Of a stretch of 20,633 nucleotides of DNA, positions 20,137 to 20,633 are shown piece after piece. Source of the DNA: Saccoglossus kowalevskii. Its lineage: Eukaryota; Hemichordata; Enteropneusta; Harrimaniidae. The stretch spans positions 1 through 20,633 of the forward strand of contig NW_003134138.1 in NCBI RefSeq assembly GCF_000003605.2, given 5' to 3'. A model generated the notes under the pieces. The model did not search any database. It saw only the letters and a program-made list of their open reading frames with translations, and was not told where the DNA came from. The translations under genes were made by a program, and so were the position numbers. The first letter of the stretch is position 1, and the number at the start of each line of letters is the position of its first letter.

Positions 20137-20633
20137 CATCTGATTTGAGAACAGAGTAATCTTATATGGCATGCATCTGATTTGAGAACAGAGTAATCTT
20201 ATATGGCATGCATCTGATTTGAGAACAGAGTAATCTTATATGGCATGCATCTGATTTGAGAACAGAGTAATCTTATATGGCATGCATCTGATTTGAGAAC
20301 AGAGTAATCTTATATGGCATGCATCTGATTTGAGAACAGAGTAATCTTATATGGCATGCATCTGATTTGAGAACAGAGTAATCTTATATGGCATGCATCT
20401 GATTTGAGAACAGAGTAATCTTATATGGCATGCATCTGATTTGAGAACAGAGTAATCTTATATGGCATGCATCTGATTTGAGAACAGAGTAATCTTATAT
20501 GGCATGCATCTGATTTGAGAACAGAGTAATCTTATATGGCATGCATCTGATTTGAGAACAGAGTTATCTTATATGGCATGCAACTGATTTTGAGAACAGA
20601 GTAATCTTATATGGCATGCATCTGATTTAAAAC
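20137..20633. repeat. Right edge: 13 A-type units and a partial M unit
   Basis: Eleven plain A units are followed by T at 20544, a 38-bp unit at 20581 (N start plus a fourth t in gatttt) and 15 bases of a unit reading catctgatttaaaac. T, one unit, then M is the order seen in seven other places, so the array very probably continues past the edge with a T-M block and a B-C pair. Confidence 0.92.

Larger units (their letters stand above)
1..20633. repeat. 37-bp satellite DNA array with nested higher-order repeats (whole window)
   Basis: The window is a continuous head-to-tail array. My parse gives 449 A-type units (37 bp unless noted), 55 B units (37 bp, two of them 35 bp) and 55 C units (36 bp), plus a 15-base partial unit. 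These lengths sum to 20,633 with no leftover base. The A unit is about 35 percent G/C and contains no CG dinucleotide. Unit junctions read ggcatgcatctg, so nearly every junction holds the overlapping palindromes GCATGC and ATGCAT. All units point the same way and I found no inverted segment. Nothing resembles a gene, promoter with a gene, structured RNA or transposon end. A eukaryotic satellite is an inference from array size and homogeneity; the family and species are not recognised. Confidence 0.97.

Noticed and set aside
1-20633. CRISPR array
   Set aside because: The 37-bp period falls in the range of a CRISPR repeat, but units abut with no spacers, neighbours are near-identical over their full length, and no cas gene is present.
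1-20633. Repetitive protein-coding gene (for example a tandem-domain protein)
   Set aside because: A unit of 37 bp is not a multiple of 3, no frame stays open over more than a few units, and 36- and 38-bp units change phase freely without selection for frame.
1-20633. Telomere repeat or rDNA spacer
   Set aside because: The unit is unrelated to known TTAGGG-like telomere repeats, and I saw no rRNA gene sequence at either edge.
1-20633. CENP-B box in the unit
   Set aside because: The CENP-B box needs CG-containing TTCG and CGGG words. The units are CG-free apart from three ctcgta sites, and none matches.
1-20633. TATA box or promoter in ttatatgg / ccatataag
   Set aside because: The word is present in nearly every unit on the same strand, with no gene downstream. 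A TATA-like string alone does not support a promoter call.

Overview
The whole window is one uninterrupted tandem satellite array with no gene. Every base can be assigned to a head-to-tail repeat unit of about 37 bp. Read by hand, the window holds 559 complete units plus a 15-base partial unit at the right edge, and the unit lengths add up exactly to 20,633. Both edges lie inside the array, so its true size is larger. I see no protein-coding gene, RNA gene, transposon, CRISPR array or unique sequence. Long AT-rich arrays of short units with nested higher-order repeats point to a eukaryotic nuclear genome (centromeric, pericentromeric, subtelomeric or other heterochromatic satellite). I do not recognise the family and cannot name a lineage.

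Three unit classes build the array. A (37 bp, clean copy at 38-74, 13 of 37 bases G/C) starts catctgattt and ends ggcatg; there are 449 A-type units. B (37 bp, clean copy at 186-222) differs from A at 8 positions, with a cacaacacag core and a tagctgacata end. C (36 bp, clean copy at 223-258) has tgatttaaaacag. B is always followed directly by C, and there are 55 such 73-bp B-C pairs. B starts are: 186, 407, 554, 1107, 1402, 2179, 2585, 2843, 3064, 3322, 3727, 3985, 4427, 4685, 4906, 5164, 5422, 5643, 5901, 6381, 6639, 6934, 7229, 7450, 7708, 8114, 8963, 9221, 10700, 10958, 11179, 11584, 11842, 12248, 12876, 13134, 13540, 13946, 14611, 14869, 15312, 15941, 16384, 16642, 17010, 17490, 17748, 18228, 18486, 18596, 18854, 19218, 19328, 19586, 20064.

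Small heritable variants of A serve as tags in the entries below: L (taatctcttatgg), K (ends ggcaag), D (ends tgacatg), T (gagttatct), M (36 bp, catctgatttaaaacag), Y (starts tatctg), F (starts catttg), N (starts caactg), G (tgatttgtgaac), Q (tgatttcagaac), R (gaagagag), U (ends ggtatg), P (38 bp, gaggtaat). Their order shows three further layers: (1) B-C pairs most often separated by 5 A units (19 of 54 intervals) or 4 (6 intervals); (2) a 737-bp super-repeat of L-type, 4-unit and K-type blocks; (3) segmental copies from about 0.5 to more than 1 kb, at offsets such as 732, 1737, 1807, 3027, 3910, 6273, 7560/7819, 9634, 12026 and 13799 bp.

The layout from left to right is: mixed blocks and a 13-unit block (1-1474); the Y/F/G marker block (1475-2251); regular super-repeats (2252-8186); two very long runs of A (8187-10772); a second set of super-repeats and rearranged copies of earlier blocks (10773-18558); a young 732-bp tandem duplication with an irregular patch (18559-19730); and an A-rich right end (19731-20633). 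The short open frames on the minus strand are by-products of the 37-bp period and are not genes.
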